The notes: generated by a model not told the origin, from the letters alone. Shown: positions 1 to 8,442, counted from the first letter of the stretch. The stretch is DNA of 12,154 bases from Deltaproteobacteria bacterium (GCA_013349725.1 DUZB01000078.1:1-12154), one strand, 5' to 3'. Translations and numbers: made by a program.

Positions 1-945
<945 letters not shown>

Positions 946-1030
946 AACTTTAAGAGGGTTAAGACCCTTCTTTAAATCTTACTGAATTTACTAATTATAA
1001 CAGAGACCTACACATAGATCACTATTTAGT

Positions 1031-1042
1031 TTTCAAAGAGCA
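1031..1042 (-). promoter_or_regulatory. boxA antitermination element of the rRNA leader
   Basis: The minus strand reads TGCTCTTTGAAA, followed by ACTAAATAG. It closely matches the bacterial rRNA boxA (E. coli core TGCTCTTTAACA), which binds NusB-NusE(S10) and protects rRNA transcription from Rho. It lies about 85 nt upstream of the 16S 5' end and downstream of both promoter candidates, as expected. Confidence 0.8.
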
Positions 1043-1066
1043 AAACAACAAAAACATCGTCTTTCC

Positions 1067-1095
1067 AAACTACATCTTCCAGCTGCCATTGTCAA
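1067..1095 (-). promoter_or_regulatory. rRNA promoter candidate, proximal (P2-like)
   Basis: On the minus strand a perfect -35 TTGACA (1095-1090) is followed by 17 nt and TAGTTT (1072-1067). The -10 is poor, matching TATAAT at only three positions. The perfect -35, exact spacing and position between the distal promoter and boxA make a second rRNA promoter plausible. Confidence 0.45.
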
Positions 1096-1144
1096 GCAAG
1101 AAATCAATCTTTTCTCAAACATTTTGTCGCCGAAAGAATTTATC

Positions 1145-1173
1145 TTTATACGCCTATCCATTTTACTTGTCAA
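1145..1173 (-). promoter_or_regulatory. rRNA promoter, distal (P1-like)
   Basis: On the minus strand TTGACA (1173-1168), a 17-nt spacer and TATAAA (1150-1145) give a near-consensus sigma-70 promoter that would start transcription near 1138, about 190 nt upstream of 16S. An A/T-rich stretch (1174-1195) just upstream could act as an UP element. It sits only about 44 bp past the ctp stop codon, and I see no clear terminator between them. Confidence 0.75.
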
Positions 1174-1216
1174 TATCTATTTTGTAAAAAAAACGCTTTC
1201 ATCACAGAAACAAAAA

Positions 1217-2548
1217 TCAGGAACCACTCTTGAGCCCGGAAAAGATATCCCAGCTTTTCAAAATGCGGAATGCCTGTTGCACCTGGTTGTCCCGATCCAG
1301 AAGTTCCAGCGCTTTTTTCTGCTTTTCGGTCAGTTTTTCGTTGGTGCTTGTTTTCTTTTCTTTCGTTTTCTCCAGAGGCATATGCCCTTTGAGGTCTTCT
1401 TCCCGCATAAACTCCGGGGTCTTTTTCTTTTCCTTTTTCTCGCCAATCTCGAATGGAATTACCAGGTCGGGTGTAATTCCGCTTGACTGGATCGACGTTC
1501 CGTTAGGTGTATAATATCGGGCCGTTGTCAATCGCAGGCCGGACCCGTCAGACAAAGGGAGGATGGTCTGTACCGATCCTTTTCCAAATGTCCTTGAGCC
1601 GAGGATAAGCGCCCGCTTATTATCCTGCAGCGCCCCTGCAACAATCTCCGATGCACTGGCGCTTCCCCCATTAACCAGGACCACAATGGGGTAATCCCTT
1701 TTCGTCCCTTCCTTGTGAGCAGAAGCCTTGATATTGTGAGAACTGCTTCTCCCTTTCGTAGTTACAATAACTCCTGCATCAAGGAAAAGTTCAGAAACCT
1801 CAATGGCCTGCGAAAGCAAACCCCCGGGATTGTTCCTGAGGTCAACAATAAGTCCCTTTATTTTTCCATCTTTTTCAAGATCTTCAAGGGCAGCCGCAAG
1901 ATCCTCAGAAGTATTTCCCTGAAAACTTGATACCCTTACATACCCTATCTGGGGAGAGAGAGAAAAATATCGAACGCTCTTCAGTGGAATGACCCCGCGG
2001 GTAATGGAAAACTCGAGCGGCTTTTCTTCCCCTTCTCGGACAATCGTCAATTTAACATCCGTTCCCTCAGGGCCCCTGATCTGCTTGACCGCTTCAATGA
2101 GGGTCATGTCCATAGTGGACTCATCTCCAACTTTCACAATCTTGTCGCCCGCTTTGAGCCCGGCCTTATAGCCCGGGGTGTCTTCAATCGGGGAAACCAC
2201 AGTTAGGACTCTATCTTTAATGGTGATTTCAATGCCAATCCCGGAAAAACTTCCCTGCGTCTCTACCATCAACTCGGTATGCTCTTCCTTGGTCATGAAC
2301 GATGAATGGGGATCGAGGCTTTTTACCATCCCCCTGATGGCGCCATAAATCAGATCCTGAGAGTCCTGAGGCTCCACATAGTTTTTCTCAATCTGCCTGA
2401 GGACTTCCGTAAGAATCTCTATATTCTTGTAAACCCCTTTGGTATCGGCTTCCACCTCCCCGCCACTGCCCTGGAAGAAAAGTAACCCCCCTGCAAGCGC
2501 ACACAGTATTGCAATATTTACGATGAATTTCCTTTTTAAAATTGGCAT
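1217..2548 (-). CDS. ctpA: Carboxy-terminal processing protease (S41 family, CtpA/Prc type)
   Basis: Periplasmic serine protease that cleaves proteins at or from their C-terminus. In other bacteria it processes or degrades envelope and peptidoglycan enzymes. The protein has 443 residues from the chosen start. Residues about 7-26 form a signal or anchor helix, about 99-182 a PDZ domain beginning FSGIGIEI, and about 195-365 the S41 core. The catalytic Ser298 lies in GGSASASEI, with Lys323 and Gln327 in FGKGSVQ. The 25-residue Ser-Lys spacing matches E. coli Prc. A charged Lys/Glu-rich tail follows from about residue 368. I chose ATG 2548 over ATG 2587 because AAGGAG sits six bases ahead of it, and it gives a cleaner signal sequence and no overlap with envC. 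The envC stop is 20 nt upstream, so this is the last gene of the cluster. The symbol is by family; no ortholog search was possible. Confidence 0.95.
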   Translation of the reverse strand: MPILKRKFIVNIAILCALAGGLLFFQGSGGEVEADTKGVYKNIEILTEVLRQIEKNYVEPQDSQDLIYGAIRGMVKSLDPHSSFMTKEEHTELMVETQGSFSGIGIEITIKDRVLTVVSPIEDTPGYKAGLKAGDKIVKVGDESTMDMTLIEAVKQIRGPEGTDVKLTIVREGEEKPLEFSITRGVIPLKSVRYFSLSPQIGYVRVSSFQGNTSEDLAAALEDLEKDGKIKGLIVDLRNNPGGLLSQAIEVSELFLDAGVIVTTKGRSSSHNIKASAHKEGTKRDYPIVVLVNGGSASASEIVAGALQDNKRALILGSRTFGKGSVQTILPLSDGSGLRLTTARYYTPNGTSIQSSGITPDLVIPFEIGEKKEKKKTPEFMREEDLKGHMPLEKTKEKKTSTNEKLTEKQKKALELLDRDNQVQQAFRILKSWDIFSGLKSGS

Positions 2549-2554
2549 GTGCAT

Positions 2555-2560
2555 CTCCTT
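2555..2560 (-). promoter_or_regulatory. Ribosome binding site deciding the ctp start
   Basis: AAGGAG on the minus strand, six bases before ATG 2548. The upstream in-frame ATG at 2587 lies inside the end of envC and has no comparable site, so translation most likely begins at 2548. Confidence 0.8.
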
Positions 2561-2568
2561 GAAAAACT

Positions 2569-3747
2569 CTATTTTAACGCAAACCATTCCAGTGGGTCAA
2601 GATTCCTTCCACCCTTTCTGATTTCAAAGTAGAATCTTGATCCCCCTGAAATCCCATCCGTCCCGGCCACGCCGACGGCATCGCCCTTTTGCACCAGATC
2701 CCCTTCAAGCCTGTTTCTTTTTGAAAGATGCGCTGATACAGTGAAAAATCTTTCCCCATGACCAATGATAATCAGTTCCCCATATCCTTTCAACTTCCCT
2801 GAAAAATCTACCCTCCCCGAAAAGACAGCCCTTACATCAGCCGCCGCCGGCAGTTCAATCAGCACCCCTTTCTGCTGTTCCTGCCTTGTCCCTTCAGGGA
2901 ATTCATTCCCGTCAATAATTCTGCCTTGTGAAGGGAACGGGAGCTTCCCTCTCATTTCCCCAAAACTTCTGGGAACACTGACATCCACAACCTCCCTTTT
3001 CGGTATGTTCAAAGAAGTCAGCTTCAGATCCTTCGCTGCATTCTGCAGTTGCCTCACGGAAGTTTCATGAAACTCCTTTTCCTTGTGAGTGGTCATGAGC
3101 CGAAAGACTTTTTCTTTAACGGAAATCTTAAGGTTTTCCAAACCGATCTGCTCTTTGCGGTAAACCTCTTCAATTTTCAGCAAGCTCTTTTCGATTCCTT
3201 TTGCTTCCCGGCGGCGTTTCATGGCAAGGTCCATCACCTCCGTGAGATCGTCCCGATCCTCAGCCATAACCACCTTTAAATATTTCACCCGCCGGAGAAA
3301 CTGCCAAGGCTCCTCCACGTCCGCCAGCGCCTTAACATACCCTTGTTTGATATATTTGTACATAGCAATCAATCGCTGCATTACCACGCTTTCGGCTTCT
3401 TTTTCAAAAACCCTGGCTTCAACAAGTTTTATTTTCAATCGGCCTGCTTCAGCTTCCGTCTTTCCTATCTCTTCCTGCAACGCCGAAATGGCTTCTTTTT
3501 TTTCTTTGACCTCCCTTTCCAGGTTTTCCAGTTCTATAAGCAGGTCTCTTTCACGGGAATTCACATGGGTAAGCCTCTTTTTTTCGTTCAATAAACGGGA
3601 CTCAATCTCATTTATCTGAGACTGCACAGTCGGGGATGAACTCCGGGAAATGGATGCAGAAAAAACAGAGGCGAAGGCAGAAAAAAACAGTGCCGCAAGG
3701 AAAAAAGCTCCTGCTCTTTTTGTCATGAATTTGAAAAGGTTTTCCAT
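2569..3747 (-). CDS. envC: EnvC-like murein hydrolase activator (coiled coil plus degenerate LytM/M23 domain)
   Basis: A periplasmic activator of N-acetylmuramoyl-L-alanine amidases in cell separation, coupled to FtsEX in E. coli. The protein has 392 residues: a signal peptide (about 9-31), two long Glu/Lys-rich coiled coils (about 40-125 and 163-245), a linker, then a LytM fold (about 266-392) opening with GKLPFPSQGRI. The zinc-binding residues of active M23 enzymes are gone. The usual HxGxD region reads QQKGVLIE (291-298) and the HxH motif reads RFYFE (371-375). Only His340 in SAHLS remains. This is the state expected of EnvC, which activates rather than cleaves. The gene follows ftsX by 61 nt and precedes ctp by 20 nt. 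The start is uncertain: ATG 3747 has only a weak GAGG about 20 nt upstream, and ATG 3726 has none. A catalytically active endopeptidase is unlikely given the lost ligands. Confidence 0.92.
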   Translation of the reverse strand: MENLFKFMTKRAGAFFLAALFFSAFASVFSASISRSSSPTVQSQINEIESRLLNEKKRLTHVNSRERDLLIELENLEREVKEKKEAISALQEEIGKTEAEAGRLKIKLVEARVFEKEAESVVMQRLIAMYKYIKQGYVKALADVEEPWQFLRRVKYLKVVMAEDRDDLTEVMDLAMKRRREAKGIEKSLLKIEEVYRKEQIGLENLKISVKEKVFRLMTTHKEKEFHETSVRQLQNAAKDLKLTSLNIPKREVVDVSVPRSFGEMRGKLPFPSQGRIIDGNEFPEGTRQEQQKGVLIELPAAADVRAVFSGRVDFSGKLKGYGELIIIGHGERFFTVSAHLSKRNRLEGDLVQKGDAVGVAGTDGISGGSRFYFEIRKGGRNLDPLEWFALK

Positions 3748-3808
3748 ATCATAAAATGAAAAATGAACCTCGGCTGGAAGACACAGTAAGAATCCGGAAT
3801 CAGGTTCT

Positions 3809-4708
3809 TTACGTTGAGATAAAACGGGCCACAGCGATCAAGCTGCCCGCAACCCCCAGGGCAACCCCTATAAACAAGAGGAAAAGAATATATTCCGCCG
3901 GTAGAAAGACAAAATCAAGTGTGATAAGGCCAAGAAAATTAATCTTCTTTGCTGCAAAAATCAGGTAGCCCGAAAGAAGAATAAGGAGCGCACCGACTCC
4001 GCCTGCAGCCCCGATCGCCGCACCCTCAAATACAAACGGCTTTTTCACGAACCAGTCTGAGGCGCCAACCAGCTTCTGTATCTCAATTTCCTCTTTCCGG
4101 GCATAAATGACTAATTTAATGGTATTGGTCAGGATGAAGAGGACGCCAAGGCACAGGATTATCCCGACGAAAATTCCTGCCAGAGACATATTTCTTATCA
4201 ATGGATCGAGCCTTTTCAGCCATTCATGATTAAACTGAACCTCCTCCACCCCATCCAGTTTTTCAAGATTTCCCCTGATCTCTCGAATGTTCTTTTCAAA
4301 ATCCTCGCCTTCGCCTTCAAAAATGATCTCATAGGACGCGGGAAGCGGATTGCGTGATAACCGGTCCAGAAGAACAGATTCCGGCCCAAGGGCGCTTTTG
4401 AGATCGGCCATCGCCTGTTTCTTCGAAATATATTTACTGATTTCCGCCCCTGGGAGGCCCCGGATAAAAGAATCCACCTTATCCCGTTTAAAATCACTGA
4501 TATCATCCTGCAGGTAGACCGTCATTGAAAAGGTATGTCCCCAGCTTTTTATCCAGGCATTAAGGTTGCCGAACAACAAAAAAAACGACCCAAGGATGAC
4601 CAGCGACCCCATGGTGGCGCCTACAGCAACACCATAAACAAACCGGTTCTTTCGGATATGTTTCAAGGTCTGTTCCATAGAATAGAAACGGCCGCCTGTT
4701 GCCACCAT
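3809..4708 (-). CDS. ftsX: Cell division protein FtsX (ABC transporter-like permease)
   Basis: Membrane subunit of the FtsEX complex. It does not transport a substrate: it transmits FtsE ATPase cycles across the inner membrane to a periplasmic hydrolase activator at the septum. The 299-residue protein has the FtsX layout: a cytoplasmic N-terminus, TM1 (about 24-47), a periplasmic domain of about 120 residues (49-172), TM2 (about 176-202), the conserved cytoplasmic stretch RKEEIEIQKLVGASDWFVKK (204-223), TM3 (about 229-252) and TM4 (about 268-295). The start at 4708 is four bases past the ftsE stop, suggesting translational coupling. An AAGGA lies inside the end of ftsE. ATG 4678 (MEQTLKHIRKN) is an alternative start that leaves the first helix intact. 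The EnvC-like partner is encoded immediately downstream. Confidence 0.95.
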   Translation of the reverse strand: MVATGGRFYSMEQTLKHIRKNRFVYGVAVGATMGSLVILGSFFLLFGNLNAWIKSWGHTFSMTVYLQDDISDFKRDKVDSFIRGLPGAEISKYISKKQAMADLKSALGPESVLLDRLSRNPLPASYEIIFEGEGEDFEKNIREIRGNLEKLDGVEEVQFNHEWLKRLDPLIRNMSLAGIFVGIILCLGVLFILTNTIKLVIYARKEEIEIQKLVGASDWFVKKPFVFEGAAIGAAGGVGALLILLSGYLIFAAKKINFLGLITLDFVFLPAEYILFLLFIGVALGVAGSLIAVARFIST

Positions 4709-4712
4709 GTGG

Positions 4713-5357
4713 TTAGATTATTCCTTGATTTAAAACGATCGTCCTGAAATCGTTATTTTCCAGAAGTTCCCGGCTGTGGGTTGCCACCACCACGGTTGCT
4801 CCTCGCTGGTGGATTTCCTTAAACATCTCCATAATCCGGGTGGTTAAATCAGAATCCAGATTGCCCGTAGGTTCATCAGCGAGCAGAATAAGCGGATCCT
4901 TTACCATTGCCCTGGCAATAGCAACTCGCTGCTGCTCCCCTCCTGACAGGACAAGGGGCAGTAGGTGAGCTTTCTTCTTCAGGCCGACAAATTCGAGCAC
5001 CTGGCGGGTTTTACTCTGTATCACACTGTCAGGCGCTCCCATAATCTCCAGGGCGATGGACACATTCTCCGATACGGTCCGGTTGGGCAGTAATTTGAAA
5101 TCCTGGAAAACGTACCCGATTTTTTGGCGGAGGAGATCAAGCCTCACCCTGCTTATCCTGCTCAAATTAATGGAGTCGACCAGTATGTTTCCACTCGAAG
5201 GTTTTTCAGAACCGTGAATCAAACGCAGCAGCGTTGTCTTGCCCGCACCGCTCGGACCCGTTATAAAAACAAACTCGCCCTTGGCAACGTGCATGCTTAC
5301 ATCATGCAGTGCGGTGTGATCACCGAATTTCTTGAACAAACGGAATAGCTGTATCAT
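4713..5357 (-). CDS. ftsE: Cell division ATP-binding protein FtsE
   Basis: Cytoplasmic ATPase of the FtsEX divisome complex, which powers conformational control of the periplasmic amidase activator. The 214 residues form a complete ABC nucleotide-binding domain: Walker A GPSGAGKT (34-41), Q-loop Gln85 in VFQDFKLL, signature LSGGEQQ (137-143), Walker B LILLADE (156-162), D-loop NLD and H-loop His194 in [21 protein letters not shown] and the absence of extra domains fit FtsE rather than a general transporter ATPase, and the downstream ftsX settles it. The start is ATG 5357, with AGGA only four bases upstream. That site lies in a potential hairpin (5362-5390) listed separately. The gap to the upstream tolC-like gene is 59 nt. 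Confidence 0.97.
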   Translation of the reverse strand: MIQLFRLFKKFGDHTALHDVSMHVAKGEFVFITGPSGAGKTTLLRLIHGSEKPSSGNILVDSINLSRISRVRLDLLRQKIGYVFQDFKLLPNRTVSENVSIALEIMGAPDSVIQSKTRQVLEFVGLKKKAHLLPLVLSGGEQQRVAIARAMVKDPLILLADEPTGNLDSDLTTRIMEMFKEIHQRGATVVVATHSRELLENNDFRTIVLNQGII

Positions 5358-5361
5358 CGTA

Positions 5362-5390
5362 TCCTATTCAAAAATCCGGGGTTGAATGGA
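5362..5390 (-). promoter_or_regulatory. Hairpin over the ftsE ribosome binding site (probable repeat-end remnant)
   Basis: In the minus-strand transcript, bases 5390-5382 (TCCATTCAA) can pair with 5371-5362 (TTGAATAGGA). This makes nine pairs with one bulged A (5365) and a ten-base loop. The 3' side contains the AGGA that serves as the ftsE Shine-Dalgarno, so the stem would partly mask it. The 14 bases 5359-5372 are identical to one end of the palindromic repeat at 10345-10607. Pairing is read from the sequence; any effect on translation is inference. Confidence 0.45.
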
Positions 5391-5416
5391 GTCATGAGGT
5401 TTTCTTCGTTATTTCC

Positions 5417-6742
5417 TCAATAGGTTCCCATGGCCCTCAACAATCTGGCCCTTGCCAGGTGATAGTCGAAAAGTGCGTTAAAATGATTCACTCTGGCCCT
5501 GGTCAGGTACCGCTGCGCGTCAAGGACCTCCGTGGAAGTGCTCACTTGTGCCTTGTAGCGCTCCTGACTCACCCTTAGATTTTCTTCTCCCTGCTCCACA
5601 GCTTTTCTCGTTATGGGGATGTTTTCCTCCGCGGTCTGCAGATCAAGAACCGCATCTTTCACCTGCAGCTGGATCTGTTGTTCCAGCTCCATTTTGGTCT
5701 TCATCACTTCATTTTTTACGCTTTCTTGCTGCTTTACGGAGTAGTAGGTCTTGCCCCATTCCCAGAATGCCCACTCCATGCCGATGACCGCTTCCCAGTT
5801 GCTGGCCTGATGAAACTCCCCGCCCGACACCGAAGGGGTATCTCCCTGCTTTATATAATCCCAGGTAAACACGACTTCAGGATAATATTTGCTTCTGCTC
5901 AATCTGATCTGCTGATCCGTTTGAAGGAGGTTCACATCAATAAGTTTCATCTCCGGACGATTCTTGAAGGCAATCTCCACATATTCCTGAAAATTTCCAT
6001 GCTCCGGGTTATGAACCTCCATTTTTTCCACCTCCACTTCGGCATTGACCGGCCGGGACAAGACCGCGTTGAAACTTGAACGAGCCAACCTGGACTCATT
6101 CTTTGCAGACGTCAAGTCATGTTTTGAATTACTGGCGTTTACTTCCGATTCAAGCAGGTCATTAATGGGAATCATTCCCACCTTATAGAAATTCCGGGCC
6201 ACTTCGGCATGTGACTCCAGGGCTTCCGCTGCATTTAATGCGGCCTCCACAGCCATGTCCGCCGTAAGAATACTGAAATAGGCCGCCTTGGCATTCAAAG
6301 CCAGATCCAGTTCTTGTGTCTGCACTTCCAGCTCGGACTGATCAATCCCCAATTCTGAAAGACGATACTGGCTGATCAAGGCAAATCCGGTAAAAATCGG
6401 CTGGGTTACAGTCCCTCTCCACTGGTAATTATTCTGGCTGCCCACTTCAAACGGTCTGGAAAGTCCTGAAAAAAAGACTTCCTGGTTCATGCCAAATCTC
6501 TTGTAGCCGTAAGAGGTGCTCAACCTGGGAAGAAGATTCGCTCTTGCCTGATTTTTCACATATTCCGCCTGATTGATCTGTTCCTTTTTTGCTTTCAATT
6601 TCCAGTTATTGGCCAGAGCCTCTTTCACGCACTCATCCAGGGTATAGACCTTTTTTTCTCCGGCCTTCACTTCCTGAAAAAAGAGGAAAATGGCTGACAG
6701 AAAAAGAATACACCCCATCATGAGACTGCCTCCGCACTTCAT
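5417..6742 (-). CDS. TolC-family outer membrane channel protein
   Basis: Outer membrane efflux protein of the TolC/OEP family. Such proteins form trimeric barrel-and-tunnel channels that dock to inner membrane exporters. The protein has 441 residues, typical for the family. A signal peptide (about 1-27) appears to end VKA|GEKK. After it come YTLDECVKEALANN and alternating long amphipathic helices (about 30-70, 115-215, 325-435) with short strand segments (about 70-115 and 280-325), the two-repeat pattern of this family. I chose ATG 6742 because GGAGGG sits seven bases ahead; a TTG at 6757 would place that site inside the gene. No membrane fusion protein or RND/ABC exporter gene adjoins it, so its partner is unknown. 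It precedes ftsE by 59 nt in the same orientation and probably heads the transcription unit. Confidence 0.93.
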   Translation of the reverse strand: MKCGGSLMMGCILFLSAIFLFFQEVKAGEKKVYTLDECVKEALANNWKLKAKKEQINQAEYVKNQARANLLPRLSTSYGYKRFGMNQEVFFSGLSRPFEVGSQNNYQWRGTVTQPIFTGFALISQYRLSELGIDQSELEVQTQELDLALNAKAAYFSILTADMAVEAALNAAEALESHAEVARNFYKVGMIPINDLLESEVNASNSKHDLTSAKNESRLARSSFNAVLSRPVNAEVEVEKMEVHNPEHGNFQEYVEIAFKNRPEMKLIDVNLLQTDQQIRLSRSKYYPEVVFTWDYIKQGDTPSVSGGEFHQASNWEAVIGMEWAFWEWGKTYYSVKQQESVKNEVMKTKMELEQQIQLQVKDAVLDLQTAEENIPITRKAVEQGEENLRVSQERYKAQVSTSTEVLDAQRYLTRARVNHFNALFDYHLARARLLRAMGTY

Positions 6743-6749
6743 CACCCGT

Positions 6750-6755
6750 CCCTCC
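6750..6755 (-). promoter_or_regulatory. Ribosome binding site of the tolC-like gene
   Basis: GGAGGG on the minus strand, seven bases before ATG 6742. It rules against the upstream in-frame TTG at 6757, which overlaps it. Confidence 0.75.
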
Positions 6756-6796
6756 AATGGATCTTTTATTATGAATAAGTAGTTAAGTACGGGTAT

Positions 6797-6825
6797 TCAT
6801 TAAAACAAGGACCAGGATATGTCAA
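6797..6825 (-). promoter_or_regulatory. Candidate promoter for the tolC-ftsEX-envC-ctp cluster
   Basis: The minus strand has a perfect TTGACA (6825-6820), 17 nt, then TAATGA (6802-6797). The -35 is strong and the -10 poor. It lies 55 bp upstream of the tolC-like start, in the divergent gap, where a promoter for the cluster is expected. Confidence 0.4.
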
Positions 6826-6948
6826 TGCAAACTTTACACAGGAAAAGGCAGTCTTTCCAGAGAAAATTTGCGTTTGACTAAATTACAGGACGTATATCAA
6901 AATGAGAAAAATCTCTTCCTTTTTCTCTCCCGATCCCTTGACCCTACC

Positions 6949-6977
6949 TTGACACGCTTGCAGTAAGGAACTATTTT
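6949..6977 (+). promoter_or_regulatory. Candidate promoter for the htrA-type gene
   Basis: The plus strand has TTGACA (6949-6954), a 17-nt spacer and TATTTT (6972-6977), placing a start near 6984 with a leader of about 70 nt. The rest of the divergent gap 6743-7056 shows no gene and no other clear signal. Confidence 0.55.
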
Positions 6978-7056
6978 TTTTGAGAGAAGGCTCATTTTTC
7001 CCGGTTTCCCCTGATAACATGAATGAAACGTCCATTTTCTTGCTCAACTGCTGATA

Positions 7057-8208
7057 ATGAAAATATACGGAACCAAATATATATGGTTTATTCTCATCCT
7101 CGCGTTCCTTTTTCTCTGGACGAGAAATGGGGAAATGCCTCTTTTTTCCAGTCGGAACCCAAGCGCTGAAACCCTTGATTACAATCGCGAAGCTACAGAA
7201 AGCGGCGCCAGGGCGACCATTGTCTCGTCCGATGAAAAGATAAACATGGACGTCTTCGAAAAGAGCCATGGCGCTGTCGTGAACATTGCCACAACGACAC
7301 TGGGGATGAATTTCTGGATGGAGATCATTCCCCAGAGGGGGCAGGGTTCAGGTTTCGTCATAGACGGCAGGGGCTATGTCCTCACCAACAATCATGTGGT
7401 AGCCAACGCCCGGAAGATTACCGTCACCATGGCCGGTGGGGAGAAAATTGAGGCCTCCCTGATAGGCAGGGATCCCGGGTTTGATCTGGCCGTCATCAAA
7501 ATACCGGGAGCAAAAGTGAATGTGGTAGCACATCTGGGTGATTCAGACGCCGTCAAACCCGGGCAGAAGGCCATTGCCATCGGGAACCCTTTCGGTCTTT
7601 CCCATACCCTGACGACAGGGATCATCAGCGCCATGCACAGGAGCATAAAAACGGAAGACGGCAACCAGATAGAGGATCTGATCCAGACCGATGCGGCCAT
7701 CAATCCCGGCAATTCAGGGGGGCCCCTTCTGAACTCCAACGGAGAAGTAATCGGAATCAACACGGCCATATTCAGCCTGTCGGGCGGCTATCAGGGCATC
7801 GGTTTCGCGATTCCCATCAACCTGGCCAAACAAGTGGCGACCCAGCTGATCACATCGGGAAGGGTGGCACGTCCCTGGCTGGGGATTACCGGCATTTCCG
7901 TCACTCCAAATCTCGCCGATGGGCTTGGGCTGAGCACCCGGGAAGGAGTCCTCGTAGTAGATGTGGTCAGAGGAGGACCCGGTCACCAGGGTGGTCTGAA
8001 GGGTGGAAATAAGCAGGTGGTCATTGCGGGGGTCAGAATACTTTTAGGCGGCGACATCATCACCGCAATCGATGATAAAAGGATTTATGACATGCGACAG
8101 ATGGTCAGGCTTCTGGACAGAATGCAGGTGGGTGAAACCGTCATACTCAGCATTGTAAGAGAAGGTTACGAAAAGAAAATAGAGATCACTCTAACGGAAA
8201 AACCCTGA
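7057..8208 (+). CDS. htrA: HtrA/Deg-family serine endoprotease with one PDZ domain
   Basis: Envelope quality-control protease (S1C) that acts on misfolded periplasmic proteins or senses them. The 383-residue protein has an N-terminal hydrophobic helix (about 8-21) that is either an uncleaved anchor or a signal peptide. The trypsin-like domain (about 62-268) has the full triad: His113 in LTNNHVV, Asp143 in DPGFDLAVIKI and Ser220 in NPGNSGGPL. A single PDZ domain follows (about 272-378). One PDZ plus a possible anchor resembles DegS, but the loop GGNKQVVIAGVRILLGGDII also fits the broad HtrA/HhoA group, so I do not assign a specific role. No good Shine-Dalgarno precedes ATG 7057; the start is supported by the helix it supplies. 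The gene is divergent from the envelope cluster and convergent with the M48 gene. Confidence 0.94.
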   Translation: MKIYGTKYIWFILILAFLFLWTRNGEMPLFSSRNPSAETLDYNREATESGARATIVSSDEKINMDVFEKSHGAVVNIATTTLGMNFWMEIIPQRGQGSGFVIDGRGYVLTNNHVVANARKITVTMAGGEKIEASLIGRDPGFDLAVIKIPGAKVNVVAHLGDSDAVKPGQKAIAIGNPFGLSHTLTTGIISAMHRSIKTEDGNQIEDLIQTDAAINPGNSGGPLLNSNGEVIGINTAIFSLSGGYQGIGFAIPINLAKQVATQLITSGRVARPWLGITGISVTPNLADGLGLSTREGVLVVDVVRGGPGHQGGLKGGNKQVVIAGVRILLGGDIITAIDDKRIYDMRQMVRLLDRMQVGETVILSIVREGYEKKIEITLTEKP

Positions 8209-8215
8209 GTCTCAC

Positions 8216-8312
8216 GTATACCATTCAAATTCTCTGGTATCGGATTTCAGATTCAGAAAATCCATTCCGCCATAAGGTCTTTTTTTGCTGCCTGGATTTT
8301 TGAATGATATTC
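8216..8312. repeat. Palindromic intergenic repeat, short copy
   Basis: A 97-bp element in the gap between htrA and the M48 gene. Its left 77 bases (8216-8292) align with 10345-10420 with 12 mismatches and one T-run indel, about 83% identity. The last 30 bases are nearly identical and contain CCATTCCGCCATAAGGTC. Its ends are imperfect inverted repeats: GTATACCATTCAAA (8216-8229) against TTTGAATGATATTC (8299-8312), 12 of 14. Internal hairpins are ATACCA/TGGTAT (8218-8223/8235-8240) and GGATTT/AAATCC (8242-8247/8258-8263). A run of seven T follows near 8280 and might help end htrA transcription. Confidence 0.75.
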
Positions 8313-8442
8313 CACGAAGAGCTCTACCGGTGAGATGTTTGACGGGAGTCGGAAAACCCGGCCCAGTCCAATGTCTCCCTGCCAAGAGCCAGAAGCACTG
8401 TCTTTTGTCCATTCATTCTTTTTTCACCCTTTATCATGAAAA

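Larger units (their letters stand above)
946..1175 (-). promoter_or_regulatory. rRNA operon leader region
   Basis: This non-coding stretch lies between the 16S 5' end and the ctp gene. It is AT-rich and holds two promoter-like sites and a boxA, listed separately. Just before the mature 16S end there is a hairpin at 952-972: AAGAGGGT pairs with ACCCTTCTT around a TAAG loop, with a one-base bulge. It could take part in pre-16S folding or processing, which is inference. No protein-coding frame here looks real. Confidence 0.7.

Noticed and set aside
6967..6996. GGAACTA followed by TCATT upstream of htrA, suggesting a sigma-E-type stress promoter.
   Set aside because: The spacing is 18 nt, longer than the usual 15-17, and the -10 is poor. 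The overlapping TTGACA-17-TATTTT explains the region better.
6883..7269. Minus-strand open frame of 128 codons across the divergent gap and the htrA 5' end.
   Set aside because: It is antisense to the well-supported htrA gene and covers the promoter region. The protein has low complexity and no recognisable domain.
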